Made by a program: the position numbers and the translations under genes
Assembly: GCA_001800605.1 (NCBI GenBank)
Contig: MGVS01000051.1
Span: forward strand, 1 to 39,326
Length of the DNA: 39,326 nucleotides
Direction: 5' to 3'
Source: Elusimicrobia bacterium RIFOXYD2_FULL_34_15
GTDB lineage: Bacteria > Elusimicrobiota > UBA8919
Shown: one piece after another, positions 17,380 through 25,954 of the stretch
Numbering within the stretch: the first letter of the stretch is position 1
How the letters are laid out: each line of letters begins with the position of its first letter
The notes under the pieces: model-generated
What the model was told of the DNA's origin: nothing
What the model saw: the letters and a program-made list of their open reading frames with translations, nothing else
The model's database searches: none

Positions 17380-19719
17380 ATGGAAATAAAGACAATTGAT
17401 ATATTGAGCGCAAGCGAAACTCAACTTCAGGAGATGAGTAAAAAATATCTTTTATCATTAAATCTTGAAGAAATGTTAGTTGTACAAAAATATTTCAAAG
17501 ATTTAGGCAAAAATCCGACTGATGTTGAAATTGAAACTATAGCTCAGACATGGTCGGAACACTGCAAGCATAAAACACTTACAAGTTCTATTGATTTCAA
17601 TTATACAAAGATTGGCGGCAAGCCGCAAAAAAAGCTTTATAAAAATCTTTTAAAAGATACAATATTTAAAATTACAAAAGAGTTAAATAAGAAATGGTGT
17701 ATCTCAGTATTTCAAGACAACGCAGGAGTTATAGAGTTTGATGATAAGGATGCGGTTGCTTTTAAAGTGGAAACACATAATCATCCTTCTGCGATCGAAC
17801 CATACGGCGGTGCAGGCACCGGTATCGGCGGAGTTATTAGAGATATTTTAGGTGTCGGGCTTGGTGCAAAACCTATAATGAATACCGACATTTTCTGTTT
17901 TGGACCCGATAATTACCCTCAGGAAAAGGTTCCGAAAGGTGTTTTGCATCCAAAGAGGGTTTTTAAAGGTGTAGTTTCAGGAGTCAGAGACTATGGCAAC
18001 AGAATGGGAATTCCGACATCAAACGGCACGATATTATTTGATGAAGGCTATATACATAATCCGCTTGTATATTGCGGAACAGTCGGAATGTTACCAAAAG
18101 ATAAAGCTTTTAAAAAAGTTTTACCCGGTGATATAATTTTAGCGGTTGGCGGTAAAACAGGCAGAGACGGTATTCACGGAGCAACGTTCTCTTCGCTTTC
18201 TCTTGACGAAAATGTATCATCCACCGTTGTTCAGATTGGTAATCCGATTGTAGAAAAAAAAGTTTTGGATACAATGCTGATTGCAAGAGATAAAAATTTA
18301 TACAATGCGGTGACTGATTGCGGTGCAGGAGGTTTCTCTTCGGCAATCGGCGAACTTGCGATATTTTCAAACGGTGCAAAAGTGCATCTTGAAAAAGCTC
18401 CGCTTAAATATAAAGGGCTTCAACCTTGGGAGATATGGATTTCGGAAGCACAGGAAAGAATGGTATTTGCGGTACCGAAAAATAATTTAGAGGAAATTTT
18501 AAAAATATTTACTGATGAAGATGTGGAAGCCACTGTCTTGGGCGAATTTACGAATACCGGAAAACTTGAAGTTTTTTATGATAGCAAAATAGTATGTTCT
18601 TTGGATATGAAATTCCTGCATGATGGGATACCAAAACGTCATAAATCCGCAGTTTGGAATGAGAAAAAGTCTGCAGTCAAAAAAATAAAAAGTAAAAATC
18701 TCACTAATAGATTAAAAGAAATTTTATCATCGCTCAATGTTTGTTCCAAGGAATGGGTTATACGCCAATACGACCACGAAGTTCAGGCACAAACAGTTAT
18801 AAAACCCCTGGTTGGAGTAAAAAATGACGGACCTTCAGATGCTGCTGTTTTGAAACCTTTACCGGATTCTGATAAAGGTATTGTGGTCTCAAACGGTGTA
18901 AATCTATATGGGAAAAAAGATGCATATTCAATGGCTGTATCCGCAATAGACGAAGCACTTAGAAATTTGGTTGCGGTAGGCGGTAATTTGAAAAAAACAG
19001 CACTTCTTGACAATTTTTGCTGGGGTGCCTTGGATACACCCGAGCAGTTAGGTGAAATTGTAATGACTTGCGAGGCATGTTATGATATGGGTAAAGTTTT
19101 TGAAACTCCTTTTATTTCAGGCAAAGATAGTTTAAATAATAAATATAAACTGGGCTCTAAAACGGTTTCAATACCCCCGACGTTGTTAATTTCGGCAATT
19201 TCAGTTATTGATGATATAAAAAAATGTATTACTATGGATTTAAAAAAATCCGGAAATCCTGTCTATATAGTCGGGTTAACTAAGGATGAGGTTCTGCCAA
19301 GAGTTGATTTTGAAAATGCAAAAAAACAAATGACTGCCCTGCAGGAAGCAATAGAACAGAAAACTGTGGATTCCTGCCATGATTGTTCAGATGGCGGAAT
19401 TGCTGTGTCGTGCAGCGAGATGTGTTTTTCAGGCGGATTGGGAATGGAAATAAATTTAAAAAATGTTCCTGCTGAAAATATAAAATCAGATGAAGCAATT
19501 TTGTTTTCAGAATCAAATAGCAGGTTTATCGTTGAAGTAAGAAAGGAAAAGGAAAAAGATTTTAATAGAATTTTACAAGGAGCAAATTTTGCGAAAATAG
19601 GCCAGGTTGTTAAAAATAAAAAGTTTATTGTAAATGGACTGCGTAAAAAGTCAGTAATTGACTCTGATATATCAGAGTTAAAAAACAGTTGGCAGAAAAC
19701 ATTGGGTAATTATGATTAG
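17380..19719 (+). CDS. purL: Phosphoribosylformylglycinamidine synthase, large subunit
   Basis: A 779-residue small-type PurL (Bacillus about 740). It catalyses FGAR to FGAM with ATP and ammonia delivered by PurQ. Visible family marks are QTWSEHCKHKT near residue 50, the metal and substrate segment ETHNHPSAIEPYGGAGTGIGG, the central TDCGAGGFSSAIGE, and the C-terminal half with DGPSDAAVLKP and CHDCSDGGIAVS. The glutaminase domain is absent and supplied by purQ about 1.8 kb downstream, with pyrG lying between. purL overlaps pyrG by 8 bases. The ribosome site AAAGG is modest and sits about 14 bases upstream. Confidence 0.96.
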   Translation: MEIKTIDILSASETQLQEMSKKYLLSLNLEEMLVVQKYFKDLGKNPTDVEIETIAQTWSEHCKHKTLTSSIDFNYTKIGGKPQKKLYKNLLKDTIFKITKELNKKWCISVFQDNAGVIEFDDKDAVAFKVETHNHPSAIEPYGGAGTGIGGVIRDILGVGLGAKPIMNTDIFCFGPDNYPQEKVPKGVLHPKRVFKGVVSGVRDYGNRMGIPTSNGTILFDEGYIHNPLVYCGTVGMLPKDKAFKKVLPGDIILAVGGKTGRDGIHGATFSSLSLDENVSSTVVQIGNPIVEKKVLDTMLIARDKNLYNAVTDCGAGGFSSAIGELAIFSNGAKVHLEKAPLKYKGLQPWEIWISEAQERMVFAVPKNNLEEILKIFTDEDVEATVLGEFTNTGKLEVFYDSKIVCSLDMKFLHDGIPKRHKSAVWNEKKSAVKKIKSKNLTNRLKEILSSLNVCSKEWVIRQYDHEVQAQTVIKPLVGVKNDGPSDAAVLKPLPDSDKGIVVSNGVNLYGKKDAYSMAVSAIDEALRNLVAVGGNLKKTALLDNFCWGALDTPEQLGEIVMTCEACYDMGKVFETPFISGKDSLNNKYKLGSKTVSIPPTLLISAISVIDDIKKCITMDLKKSGNPVYIVGLTKDEVLPRVDFENAKKQMTALQEAIEQKTVDSCHDCSDGGIAVSCSEMCFSGGLGMEINLKNVPAENIKSDEAILFSESNSRFIVEVRKEKEKDFNRILQGANFAKIGQVVKNKKFIVNGLRKKSVIDSDISELKNSWQKTLGNYD

Positions 19720-21316
19720 AAAATTTATTTTTGTAACGGGCGGAGTGGTTTCGTCTTTAGGAAAAGGTATAACGACAGCATCTATCGGGATGCTTTTAAA
19801 AAGCAGGGGATTAAAAGTAAATGTAATGAAGATTGACCCCTACTTAAATATTGATCCCGGAACAATGAGTCCTTATCAGCACGGAGAAGTATATGTTACC
19901 GAAGATGGCGCAGAAACAGATTTAGATTTAGGTTACTATGAAAGATTTTTGGATATAAATATGTCCAAAATGAATAATTTTACTGCGGGACAGATATACG
20001 AATCTGTATTAAGAAAAGAAAGAAACGGCGAATATCTCGGTAAAACGATACAGGTAATCCCGCATGTAACAAATGAAATAAAATCACGGATAAAAAAAGT
20101 TGGTGAAACGGCAGAAATAACTATAGTAGAATTAGGCGGTACGGTTGGCGACATAGAAGGGCTGCCGTTTTTAGAAGCAATAAGACAAATGAAAATAGAC
20201 ATAGGTAGGGAAAATGTATTATATGTTCATTTAACTTTAATTCCATATATCAGGGCTGCGGAAGAATTAAAAACAAAACCTACACAGCAATCAGTCGGAA
20301 AACTCAGAGAGATAGGTATAGAGCCGGACATTATAATTGCAAGGTCTGAAAAACCTCTCAATGATGATTTGAAAGGAAAGATATCTTTGTTTTGTAATGT
20401 TACAAAAGATGCCGTAATGGAAGAGGTTGATGTGGGAGCAGGAAATATTTATGCTATACCGCTTATTTTAAAAAACCAGGGATTAGACGAAATAATACTG
20501 AAATATTTACATGTTACTTCCAGAAAACATGAATTGAAAAAATGGGAAGATATGGTTGAAAGCAAAAAGAAATATAAAACTACCGTTGAAATCGCTATTA
20601 CTGGTAAATACACGGGTTTAAAAGATGCCTACAAAAGTATCTGTGCCGCTTTAATACATTCTGAATATCCAAATAAGACAAATGTGAAAATAAAATATGT
20701 TGATGTCGAAAGCAAGTCTTTGAATGATGATTTAAAAACTGCAGACGGAATAATTCTGCCGGGTGGTTTCGGTGACCGCGGAATAGAAGGAAAAATAAAA
20801 GTTTCACAATATGCACGAGAAAAAAAAGTTCCGTTTTTGGGAATTTGCCTGGGCATGCAGTGTGTTGTTATGGATTTTGCTAGAAATGCGTGCGGTTTAA
20901 AAAATGCAAATAGTTCCGAATTCGATAAAAACACTCCATATCCTGTAATAGATTATTTGCCGGGTCAATGTGACGATACTCAAAAAGGCGGTACAATGCG
21001 TCTTGGCGGTTATCCGTGTATTTTAAGTAAAAAATCTATTGCTTATACAGAATACAAAAAAGAAAAAATATCTGAAAGGCACAGGCATAGATACGAATTT
21101 AACAACAAATATAAAGAAATACTTACTTCCAAGGGTCTTGTAATTGCGGGACAAAATGGTGATTTAGTTGAAATAGTGGAAGTAAAAAATCATCCTTGGT
21201 TTGTAGCGACGCAATTTCATCCGGAATTCAAATCAAGACCTTTGAATGCGCATCCATTGTTTGCGGGTTTGGTAAGGGAAGCATTGATTTTTTCAAAGAA
21301 GAAAGGAAAAAAATAA
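19712..21316 (+). CDS. pyrG: CTP synthase
   Basis: A 534-residue enzyme of standard length making CTP from UTP, ATP and glutamine. The N-terminal synthase domain begins with [17 protein letters not shown], a P-loop, followed by [20 protein letters not shown] and GTVGDIEG. The C-terminal amidotransferase domain has C379 in GICLGMQC, the same number as in E. coli, and the FHPEF histidine/glutamate pair. The ATG overlaps the end of purL by 8 bases, placing a pyrimidine gene inside the purine run. A heptamer repeat array begins right after its stop. Confidence 0.97.
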   Translation: MIRKFIFVTGGVVSSLGKGITTASIGMLLKSRGLKVNVMKIDPYLNIDPGTMSPYQHGEVYVTEDGAETDLDLGYYERFLDINMSKMNNFTAGQIYESVLRKERNGEYLGKTIQVIPHVTNEIKSRIKKVGETAEITIVELGGTVGDIEGLPFLEAIRQMKIDIGRENVLYVHLTLIPYIRAAEELKTKPTQQSVGKLREIGIEPDIIIARSEKPLNDDLKGKISLFCNVTKDAVMEEVDVGAGNIYAIPLILKNQGLDEIILKYLHVTSRKHELKKWEDMVESKKKYKTTVEIAITGKYTGLKDAYKSICAALIHSEYPNKTNVKIKYVDVESKSLNDDLKTADGIILPGGFGDRGIEGKIKVSQYAREKKVPFLGICLGMQCVVMDFARNACGLKNANSSEFDKNTPYPVIDYLPGQCDDTQKGGTMRLGGYPCILSKKSIAYTEYKKEKISERHRHRYEFNNKYKEILTSKGLVIAGQNGDLVEIVEVKNHPWFVATQFHPEFKSRPLNAHPLFAGLVREALIFSKKKGKK

Positions 21317-21386
21317 GTAACGGGTAACGAGTAATGGGTAATGGGTAAAAGGTAAAAAGTTCATAGTTGATAGTTCGTGGTTCATG
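21317..21386. repeat. Heptamer arrays after pyrG
   Basis: GTAACGG/GTAATGG-type heptamers (21317-21358) pass into a degenerate GTTCATAG/GTTGATAG/GTTCGTGG/GTTCATGG octamer run (21359-21386). The first array matches those after purS and pyrE. The second word recurs near 13250 and 31920. Confidence 0.6.
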
Positions 21387-21393
21387 GAAAAGC

Positions 21394-21518
21394 ACCAAAA
21401 TTTTTCCGCCATTGATGCTTAGGCGGAACTTGCCTGACGGCAGTCAGGTCCGCCAGTGACTTAGTGGCGGATAATTTTGATCCCGTAAAAACGGGACAAG
21501 TTTTTTAATTTTTAATTG
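21394..21518 (+). promoter_or_regulatory. 125-base multi-hairpin leader of purQ (duplicate of guaA leader)
   Basis: Identical to 13270-13394 except three single-base differences, all of which leave the stems intact. The last stem is TCCCGT (21481-21486) with ACGGGA (21491-21496), then CAAG and six T residues (21501-21506). Homology stops at AATTG. The guaA copy continues with GGAG, whereas purQ continues ATTATTATG and so lacks a Shine-Dalgarno sequence. Confidence 0.55.
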
Positions 21519-21524
21519 ATTATT

Positions 21525-22304
21525 ATGAATAAAACAAAAGTAATCGTCCTAAGGACTGCAGGTACTAACTGCGATATTGAAACAGCAAACGGATTTAAAC
21601 TTGCGGGTGCTGATCCGGAAATAGTTCATATAAACAAATTCTTAAGAAATGAAAAGAGTTTTTCTGATTATAAAATTCTGGCGGTCCCGGGCGGTTTTTC
21701 ATACGGTGACGATATTTCTGCAGGTAAAGTGTTTGCAAACAAACTGAAATACAAGCTAAAAAACGAAATAATGGAATTTACTAAAAATGGAAAACTTATA
21801 ATCGGAATTTGCAACGGTTTCCAGATACTTGTTAAATCCGGTTTTTTCCCGTTTATAGAAAACAAACAATCGGTGACTCTAACGAACAATGATTCCGGAA
21901 AATTTGAGTGCAGATGGGTGTATTTAAAAACAATGAAAGGTATTGCGAACAAGATATGGACGAAAGGCCTGCCTGATGTGATTCAGCTGCCCATTGCACA
22001 CGGGGAAGGCAAATTTGTTTGTGAAAAAGATACATTAAAGAAAATAAAACAAAACTCCCAAATAGTTTTTAAATATGTCGATGAAAAAGGCAAAAGCAGC
22101 GGGTTCCCATATAATCCCAATGGTTCCGTAGAAGATATTGTTGGCATTACCAATCCTGAAGGTAATATTTTTGGCCTTATGCCTCATCCTGAAAGATTTG
22201 TAGTAAAACAGCAATATCCTCTTTGGACAAAAGACAAAAATGTCGAGCCATTTGGTTTAATGATATTGAAAAATGCTGTTGATTATGCGAAGAGTAATTT
22301 GTAA
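21525..22304 (+). CDS. purQ: Phosphoribosylformylglycinamidine synthase, glutaminase subunit
   Basis: A 259-residue class I glutamine amidotransferase. It starts MNKTKVIVLRTAGTNCDIET, typical for PurQ, so I take the ATG at 21525 rather than the TTG at 21516. Nucleophile C96 lies in GICNGFQ, with H221 and E223 in MPHPERF. It produces ammonia for PurL. The length exceeds the roughly 227 residues of Bacillus PurQ and fits the longer form found with PurSL-type systems, in line with the double PurS encoded upstream. No Shine-Dalgarno sequence is visible, which is unusual in this cluster where most genes have a clear one. Confidence 0.95.
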   Translation: MNKTKVIVLRTAGTNCDIETANGFKLAGADPEIVHINKFLRNEKSFSDYKILAVPGGFSYGDDISAGKVFANKLKYKLKNEIMEFTKNGKLIIGICNGFQILVKSGFFPFIENKQSVTLTNNDSGKFECRWVYLKTMKGIANKIWTKGLPDVIQLPIAHGEGKFVCEKDTLKKIKQNSQIVFKYVDEKGKSSGFPYNPNGSVEDIVGITNPEGNIFGLMPHPERFVVKQQYPLWTKDKNVEPFGLMILKNAVDYAKSNL

Positions 22305-22334
22305 TAAAATATAATTACGGGAATTTGAACGAAT

Positions 22335-22403
22335 GATTAAAAGATTTTATAAACCTGATTACAATGATTTAATCACTGCTATCAATCTTTAAATCTTTTA
22401 ATC
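22335..22403. repeat. Divergent GATTA-type inverted-repeat element before purF
   Basis: GATTAAAAGATTT (22335-22347) and its perfect complement AAATCTTTTAATC (22391-22403) bound a 69-base element. The layout copies the GATTACACAGATT elements elsewhere, with matched changes in both arms and an internal GATTAC. It may be a distant relative of that family or an independent palindromic repeat. Confidence 0.5.
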
Positions 22404-22423
22404 CATGTATTTTACTCTTTACT

Positions 22424-22446
22424 CCCGCCACTAGGTCTTCGGCGGG
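22424..22446. repeat. CCCGCCACT mini-hairpin before purF
   Basis: CCCGCC (22424-22429) pairs with GGCGGG (22441-22446) around ACTAGGTCTTC. It is one of the dispersed mini-hairpins. The purF ribosome site (GGGG) follows about 25 bases later. Confidence 0.55.
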
Positions 22447-22482
22447 CAAGCATTATCCGTTACACGTTACTGGGGTTAAATT

Positions 22483-23847
22483 ATGTGCGGAATATTTGGC
22501 GTATATAACAATACTGAATCTGCAAAACTGACATATCTTGGTCTTTATGCGGTACAGCACCGCGGACAGGAATCCGGAGGAATAATATCATCTGACGGTA
22601 AAAAATTCCATAGTAAGCTGGGTATGGGACAGATTTCGGAGATTTTTGCTAAGGATGATTTGAACGGGCTTAAAGGTTCAAATGCAATAGGGCATGTAAG
22701 GTATTCTACTGCCGGCTCTACCTCGCTGTTAAATGCACAACCGCTTGCTATAAAATTCATTAAAGGCAATTTGGCAATCGCTCATAACGGTAATCTTTGC
22801 AATGCAGGTTCATTAAAAGAAAAATTAGAGGAAGAAGGTTCGATATTTCAGACATCTTCGGATAGTGAGGTTATACTTCATTTAATAGCGAAATCAAAGA
22901 AAAAAAATATAGAAGAAAAAATTGCTGATGCTTTATCAAATGTTACCGGCGCTTATTCCTTATTATTTCTATTAGATAATAAAATTATAGCAGCACGTGA
23001 TCCGTATGGTTTTAGGCCTCTTTGCATCGGTAAATTAAAAAATTCATTTGTTATATCTTCGGAAACTTGCGCTCTTGATATAATCGGCGCACAATATGTA
23101 AGAGATGTGGAACCGGGCGAGATTATTTCTTTTTATAACAAGAAAATGCATTCTATAAAATTTTCTCAAAACAAAAAAAGAGCGTTTTGTATTTTTGAGT
23201 ATATATATTTTGCCAGGCCTGATTCTAAAGTATTTGGTAAATCTGTTTATAGTATAAGAAAAAATCTTGGTAAACAACTGGCAAAAGAATCACCTGCCGA
23301 TGCCGATTATGTTATTTCAGTTCCTGACTCGGCTAATGTGGCAGCCGTCGGATTAGCGGAACAATCAAAAATTCCATATCAAATCGGTTTTATAAGAAAT
23401 CACTATATAGGAAGGACATTTATTGAACCTAAACAGGAAATACGTGATTTTGGAGCAAAAATAAAATACAATCCTGTACCGGAAACTTTAAAAGGCAAAA
23501 AAATAATTTTAGTTGATGATTCTATTGTCAGGGGCACAACGAGCAGGAAACTGATTAGGATGTTAAAACATGCCGGTGTCAAGAAAATTCATCATAGGAT
23601 TAGTTCACCTCCGATAAAGTGCCCATGCTTTTATGGTATAGATACACCGCAAAAAACCGAACTGATAGCAGCAAATAAGTCGGTTGAAGAAATTAGGAAA
23701 TATATAGGGGTTGATACGCTATCTTATTTATCTATTGACGGTTTAGTGAAAGCGACGGGAATGAAAAAAGAAGATTTTTGTCTTGCTTGTTTTAATAATG
23801 ATTATCCAGTAGAACCGCCTAAAAAGAAAAATAACGGTAAATGTTAG
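22483..23847 (+). CDS. purF: Amidophosphoribosyltransferase, iron-sulfur type
   Basis: A 454-residue enzyme for the first committed purine step, PRPP plus glutamine to phosphoribosylamine. It begins MCGIFGVY, so Cys2 becomes the N-terminal nucleophile after Met removal with no longer propeptide. The PRPP-binding loop is ILVDDSIVRGTTS in the C-terminal phosphoribosyltransferase domain. C236, C382, C433 and C436 (FCLACF) match the four [4Fe-4S] ligands of Bacillus PurF, so an oxygen-sensitive cluster is expected, in keeping with an anaerobe. The TAG stop abuts the third MITE-like element. Confidence 0.96.
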   Translation: MCGIFGVYNNTESAKLTYLGLYAVQHRGQESGGIISSDGKKFHSKLGMGQISEIFAKDDLNGLKGSNAIGHVRYSTAGSTSLLNAQPLAIKFIKGNLAIAHNGNLCNAGSLKEKLEEEGSIFQTSSDSEVILHLIAKSKKKNIEEKIADALSNVTGAYSLLFLLDNKIIAARDPYGFRPLCIGKLKNSFVISSETCALDIIGAQYVRDVEPGEIISFYNKKMHSIKFSQNKKRAFCIFEYIYFARPDSKVFGKSVYSIRKNLGKQLAKESPADADYVISVPDSANVAAVGLAEQSKIPYQIGFIRNHYIGRTFIEPKQEIRDFGAKIKYNPVPETLKGKKIILVDDSIVRGTTSRKLIRMLKHAGVKKIHHRISSPPIKCPCFYGIDTPQKTELIAANKSVEEIRKYIGVDTLSYLSIDGLVKATGMKKEDFCLACFNNDYPVEPPKKKNNGKC

Positions 23848-23968
23848 CCCCGTTAGAGATTAGTTTGTAATCTTAAAATACGTTGCTAAATATAGGTATG
23901 AAAAAATATGAAAAGTTTTATTAATATTAGACGGAAGCATTTAAAAATGCTTCCTATCTCTAACGGGG
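23848..23968. repeat. MITE-like inverted-repeat element, copy 3
   Basis: A 121-base element with perfect 13-base terminal inverted repeats, CCCCGTTAGAGAT and ATCTCTAACGGGG. It fills the gap from directly after the purF stop to 12 bases before the purD ATG. The interior differs from copies 1 and 2 apart from TAGTTTGTAAT near the left end. A nested palindrome, GGAAGCATTT with AAATGCTTCC, lies near the right end. Confidence 0.7.
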
Positions 23969-23980
23969 TTGAATGAAAGA

Positions 23981-25228
23981 ATGAACATTCTTGTAATAGG
24001 TTCCGGCGGCAGGGAACACGCAATAGTGTGGAAACTGTCAAAGAGCAATAAAATAAAAAAAATATTTTGCATTCCCGGCAGCGGTGCAATTTCTAAGATT
24101 GCCGAATGTGTTAATATCGATTCTTTAGATTTTGAAAAAATATCAGATTTTGTTCTAGAAAATAAAATTGATTTAACTGTTGTAGGTCCTGAAATTCCGC
24201 TTTCTGAAGGAATTGTGGATTATTTCAATAAAAAGAATCTAAAAATATTTGGTCCGGATAAAAGAGCGGCTCAATTGGAATCGAGCAAAGTATTTGCAAA
24301 GACGTTCATGAAAAAGTATAATATCCCGACTGCATCTTTTGAAGTATTTGATAATTACGAGAAAGCATTGAAATATATAAATTCTAATCCTTCAGTTGTT
24401 ATCAAAGCTGATGGTCTTGCTGCAGGCAAGGGTGTTTTCGTATGCGATAACGTAAAAGAAGCCCAGGATGCTTTAAAAGAAATAATGGTTAATAAGATAT
24501 TTGGAGAAGCAGGGAAAAATATCGTTATCGAAGAAAAGCTTTCCGGCGAAGAAACGTCACTGCTTGCCTTTTGTGACGGTAAAACAATATTACCGTTAAT
24601 ACCGGCCCAGGACCATAAACGAATATTTGATTTTGATAAAGGACCTAATACCGGTGGAATGGGCGCATATGCACCGGTAAATTTAGTTGATAAAAAGGCT
24701 TCTGATAAAATATTCGATAGTTTTTTAAATGGTATAAATTTAGAAAAGTTAAATTTTAAAGGTATAATTTATGTAGGTATTATGCTGACAAAGGAAGGTC
24801 CAAAGGTGTTGGAGTTTAATGTTAGGTTCGGTGATCCCGAAACACAAGCGATACTACCGCTTTTAAAAACTGATTTGTTAGATTTAGTTTCTGCAACGGT
24901 TAACGGAGAATTAAGCAAATATAAAATTGAATGGTATAACGGATATTGCGTATCGGTTGTATTGGCATCCGGCGGTTACCCCGGAAAATTCGAAAAAGGA
25001 AAAGAAATATCCGGCTTGGATAATATTAAAGATGCGGTTGTATTTCATGCAGGAACAAAACTTGAAAATGGTAAATTTTTAACATCCGGCGGCAGAGTTT
25101 TAAATATCAGTGCAATAGGCCCGACATTAAAAGAATCTATATCGAAAGTATATTCTAATTTAGAAAAAATAAAGTTTGAAGGCATGCATTATCGCAAAGA
25201 TATAGCGGCTAAAAGATTATCTCAATAA
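23981..25228 (+). CDS. purD: Phosphoribosylamine-glycine ligase (GAR synthetase)
   Basis: A 415-residue ATP-grasp enzyme of standard length joining glycine to phosphoribosylamine. The start MNILVIGSGGREHAIVW is the normal PurD beginning, which fixes the ATG at 23981; the TTG at 23969 would begin next to the repeat end. Other marks are the ATP-grasp segment VVIKADGLAAGKGVFV, the PurD signature RFGDPETQ and the metal site near EFNVRFGDPE. It acts directly after PurF, its neighbour. The Shine-Dalgarno sequence is weak (GAAAG). Confidence 0.96.
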   Translation: MNILVIGSGGREHAIVWKLSKSNKIKKIFCIPGSGAISKIAECVNIDSLDFEKISDFVLENKIDLTVVGPEIPLSEGIVDYFNKKNLKIFGPDKRAAQLESSKVFAKTFMKKYNIPTASFEVFDNYEKALKYINSNPSVVIKADGLAAGKGVFVCDNVKEAQDALKEIMVNKIFGEAGKNIVIEEKLSGEETSLLAFCDGKTILPLIPAQDHKRIFDFDKGPNTGGMGAYAPVNLVDKKASDKIFDSFLNGINLEKLNFKGIIYVGIMLTKEGPKVLEFNVRFGDPETQAILPLLKTDLLDLVSATVNGELSKYKIEWYNGYCVSVVLASGGYPGKFEKGKEISGLDNIKDAVVFHAGTKLENGKFLTSGGRVLNISAIGPTLKESISKVYSNLEKIKFEGMHYRKDIAAKRLSQ

Positions 25229-25230
25229 TA

Positions 25231-25363
25231 AACATCCTATAAAGAGAAGGATGTTTGATTACGCGGATTACACGGCAGATTACACAGATTAAAGTCAACG
25301 GTTTATAATCGGTGTAATTGGTGTTGGAAATCTGTGTAATCAGATATAATAAAAATTATATCT
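25231..25363 (+). repeat. GATTACACAGATT inverted-repeat unit with hairpins, copy 2 (before purE)
   Basis: It has the same three parts as copy 1. The leading hairpin is AACATCCT (25231-25238) with AGGATGTT (25248-25255) and the same ATAAAGAGA loop. The core element (25257-25341) has GATTACACAGATT at 25278 and AATCTGTGTAATC at 25329. The trailing hairpin is AGATATAAT (25342-25350) with ATTATATCT (25355-25363). The closing pair of the leading stem is G-C in copy 1 and A-T here, a compensated change. TTGGAA (25324) and TATAAT (25345) are a possible promoter with a short 15-base spacer. Confidence 0.72.
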
Positions 25364-25374
25364 CGGGAGGGAGT

Positions 25375-25890
25375 ATGGCTAATCCGCTTGTAAGCATTGT
25401 AATGGGTAGTGATTCCGATTTGCCACAGATGAAACATTGTGCAGGAGTATTGGAATATTTCGATATACCGTTTGAAATGACAATAGCATCAGCCCACAGG
25501 TCTCCGGAATTTACAACTCAATATGCAAAAAATTTAACAAAAAGAGGTGTCCAGGTAGTTATAGCGGGCGCCGGCGGCGCGGCGCATCTTCCCGGTGTTG
25601 TGGCATCTTTAACTACAATACCTGTGATTGGGATACCGTTGAAAACAGATGCACTTTCAGGAGTAGATTCGCTTTATTCAATCATTCAAATGCCTAAAGG
25701 GATACCGGTTGCAACTGTTGCTATAGGTGAAACCGGTGCATATAATGCCGCTTTACTTGCAGCCCAGATTTTAGCTCTTAAGAACCAATCACTTAAAAAG
25801 AAGATTTTAAGTTTTAAAGAAGATCTCGAAAAGGGCGTTGTTACAAAATCTTTAAAATTAAAAAAAGTGGGATACAGAAATTACAAATGA
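25375..25890 (+). CDS. purE: N5-carboxyaminoimidazole ribonucleotide mutase (class I PurE)
   Basis: A 171-residue PurE starting MANPLVSIVMGSDSD, with GGGAGG upstream of the ATG at 25375. An upstream TTG would add 19 residues encoded by a repeat and is rejected. Motifs are GSDSDLPQM, ASAHRSPE, AGAGGAAHLPG and GVDSLYSIIQMP. The AHR-S/T-P form and GGAAHLPG indicate class I, which rearranges N5-CAIR to CAIR and normally needs PurK to make N5-CAIR. No purK is present in this window. The stop codon TGA lies inside the hairpin at 25887-25910. Confidence 0.95.
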   Translation: MANPLVSIVMGSDSDLPQMKHCAGVLEYFDIPFEMTIASAHRSPEFTTQYAKNLTKRGVQVVIAGAGGAAHLPGVVASLTTIPVIGIPLKTDALSGVDSLYSIIQMPKGIPVATVAIGETGAYNAALLAAQILALKNQSLKKKILSFKEDLEKGVVTKSLKLKKVGYRNYK

Positions 25891-25936
25891 TTCCGAGCAA
25901 GCGGAATCATCCTGAGGTCGTTATGCGACCGAAGGA
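25887..25936. repeat. Stop-codon hairpin and second hairpin between purE and pyrR
   Basis: ATGATTCCG (25887-25895), which includes the purE stop TGA, pairs perfectly with CGGAATCAT (25902-25910). A second structure pairs TCCT (25910) with AGGA (25933) and GGTCG (25916) with CGACC (25926). It resembles the CATCCTGAG-n-CGAAGGATC type of dispersed repeat. The pyrR ribosome site TAGGAG follows. Confidence 0.6.
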
Positions 25937-25954
25937 TCTATAGGAGTTTTCGAT

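Noticed and set aside
23848-23968. Integron attC site
   Set aside because: The ends contain GTTAG and CTAAC, but in the reverse order to attC (which begins with RYYYAAC and ends with GTTRRRY), and no integrase or cassette array is present.
25318-25374. N-terminal extension of PurE
   Set aside because: The 19 extra residues are encoded by the GATTACACAGATT element and its hairpin; the ATG at 25375 follows GGGAGG.
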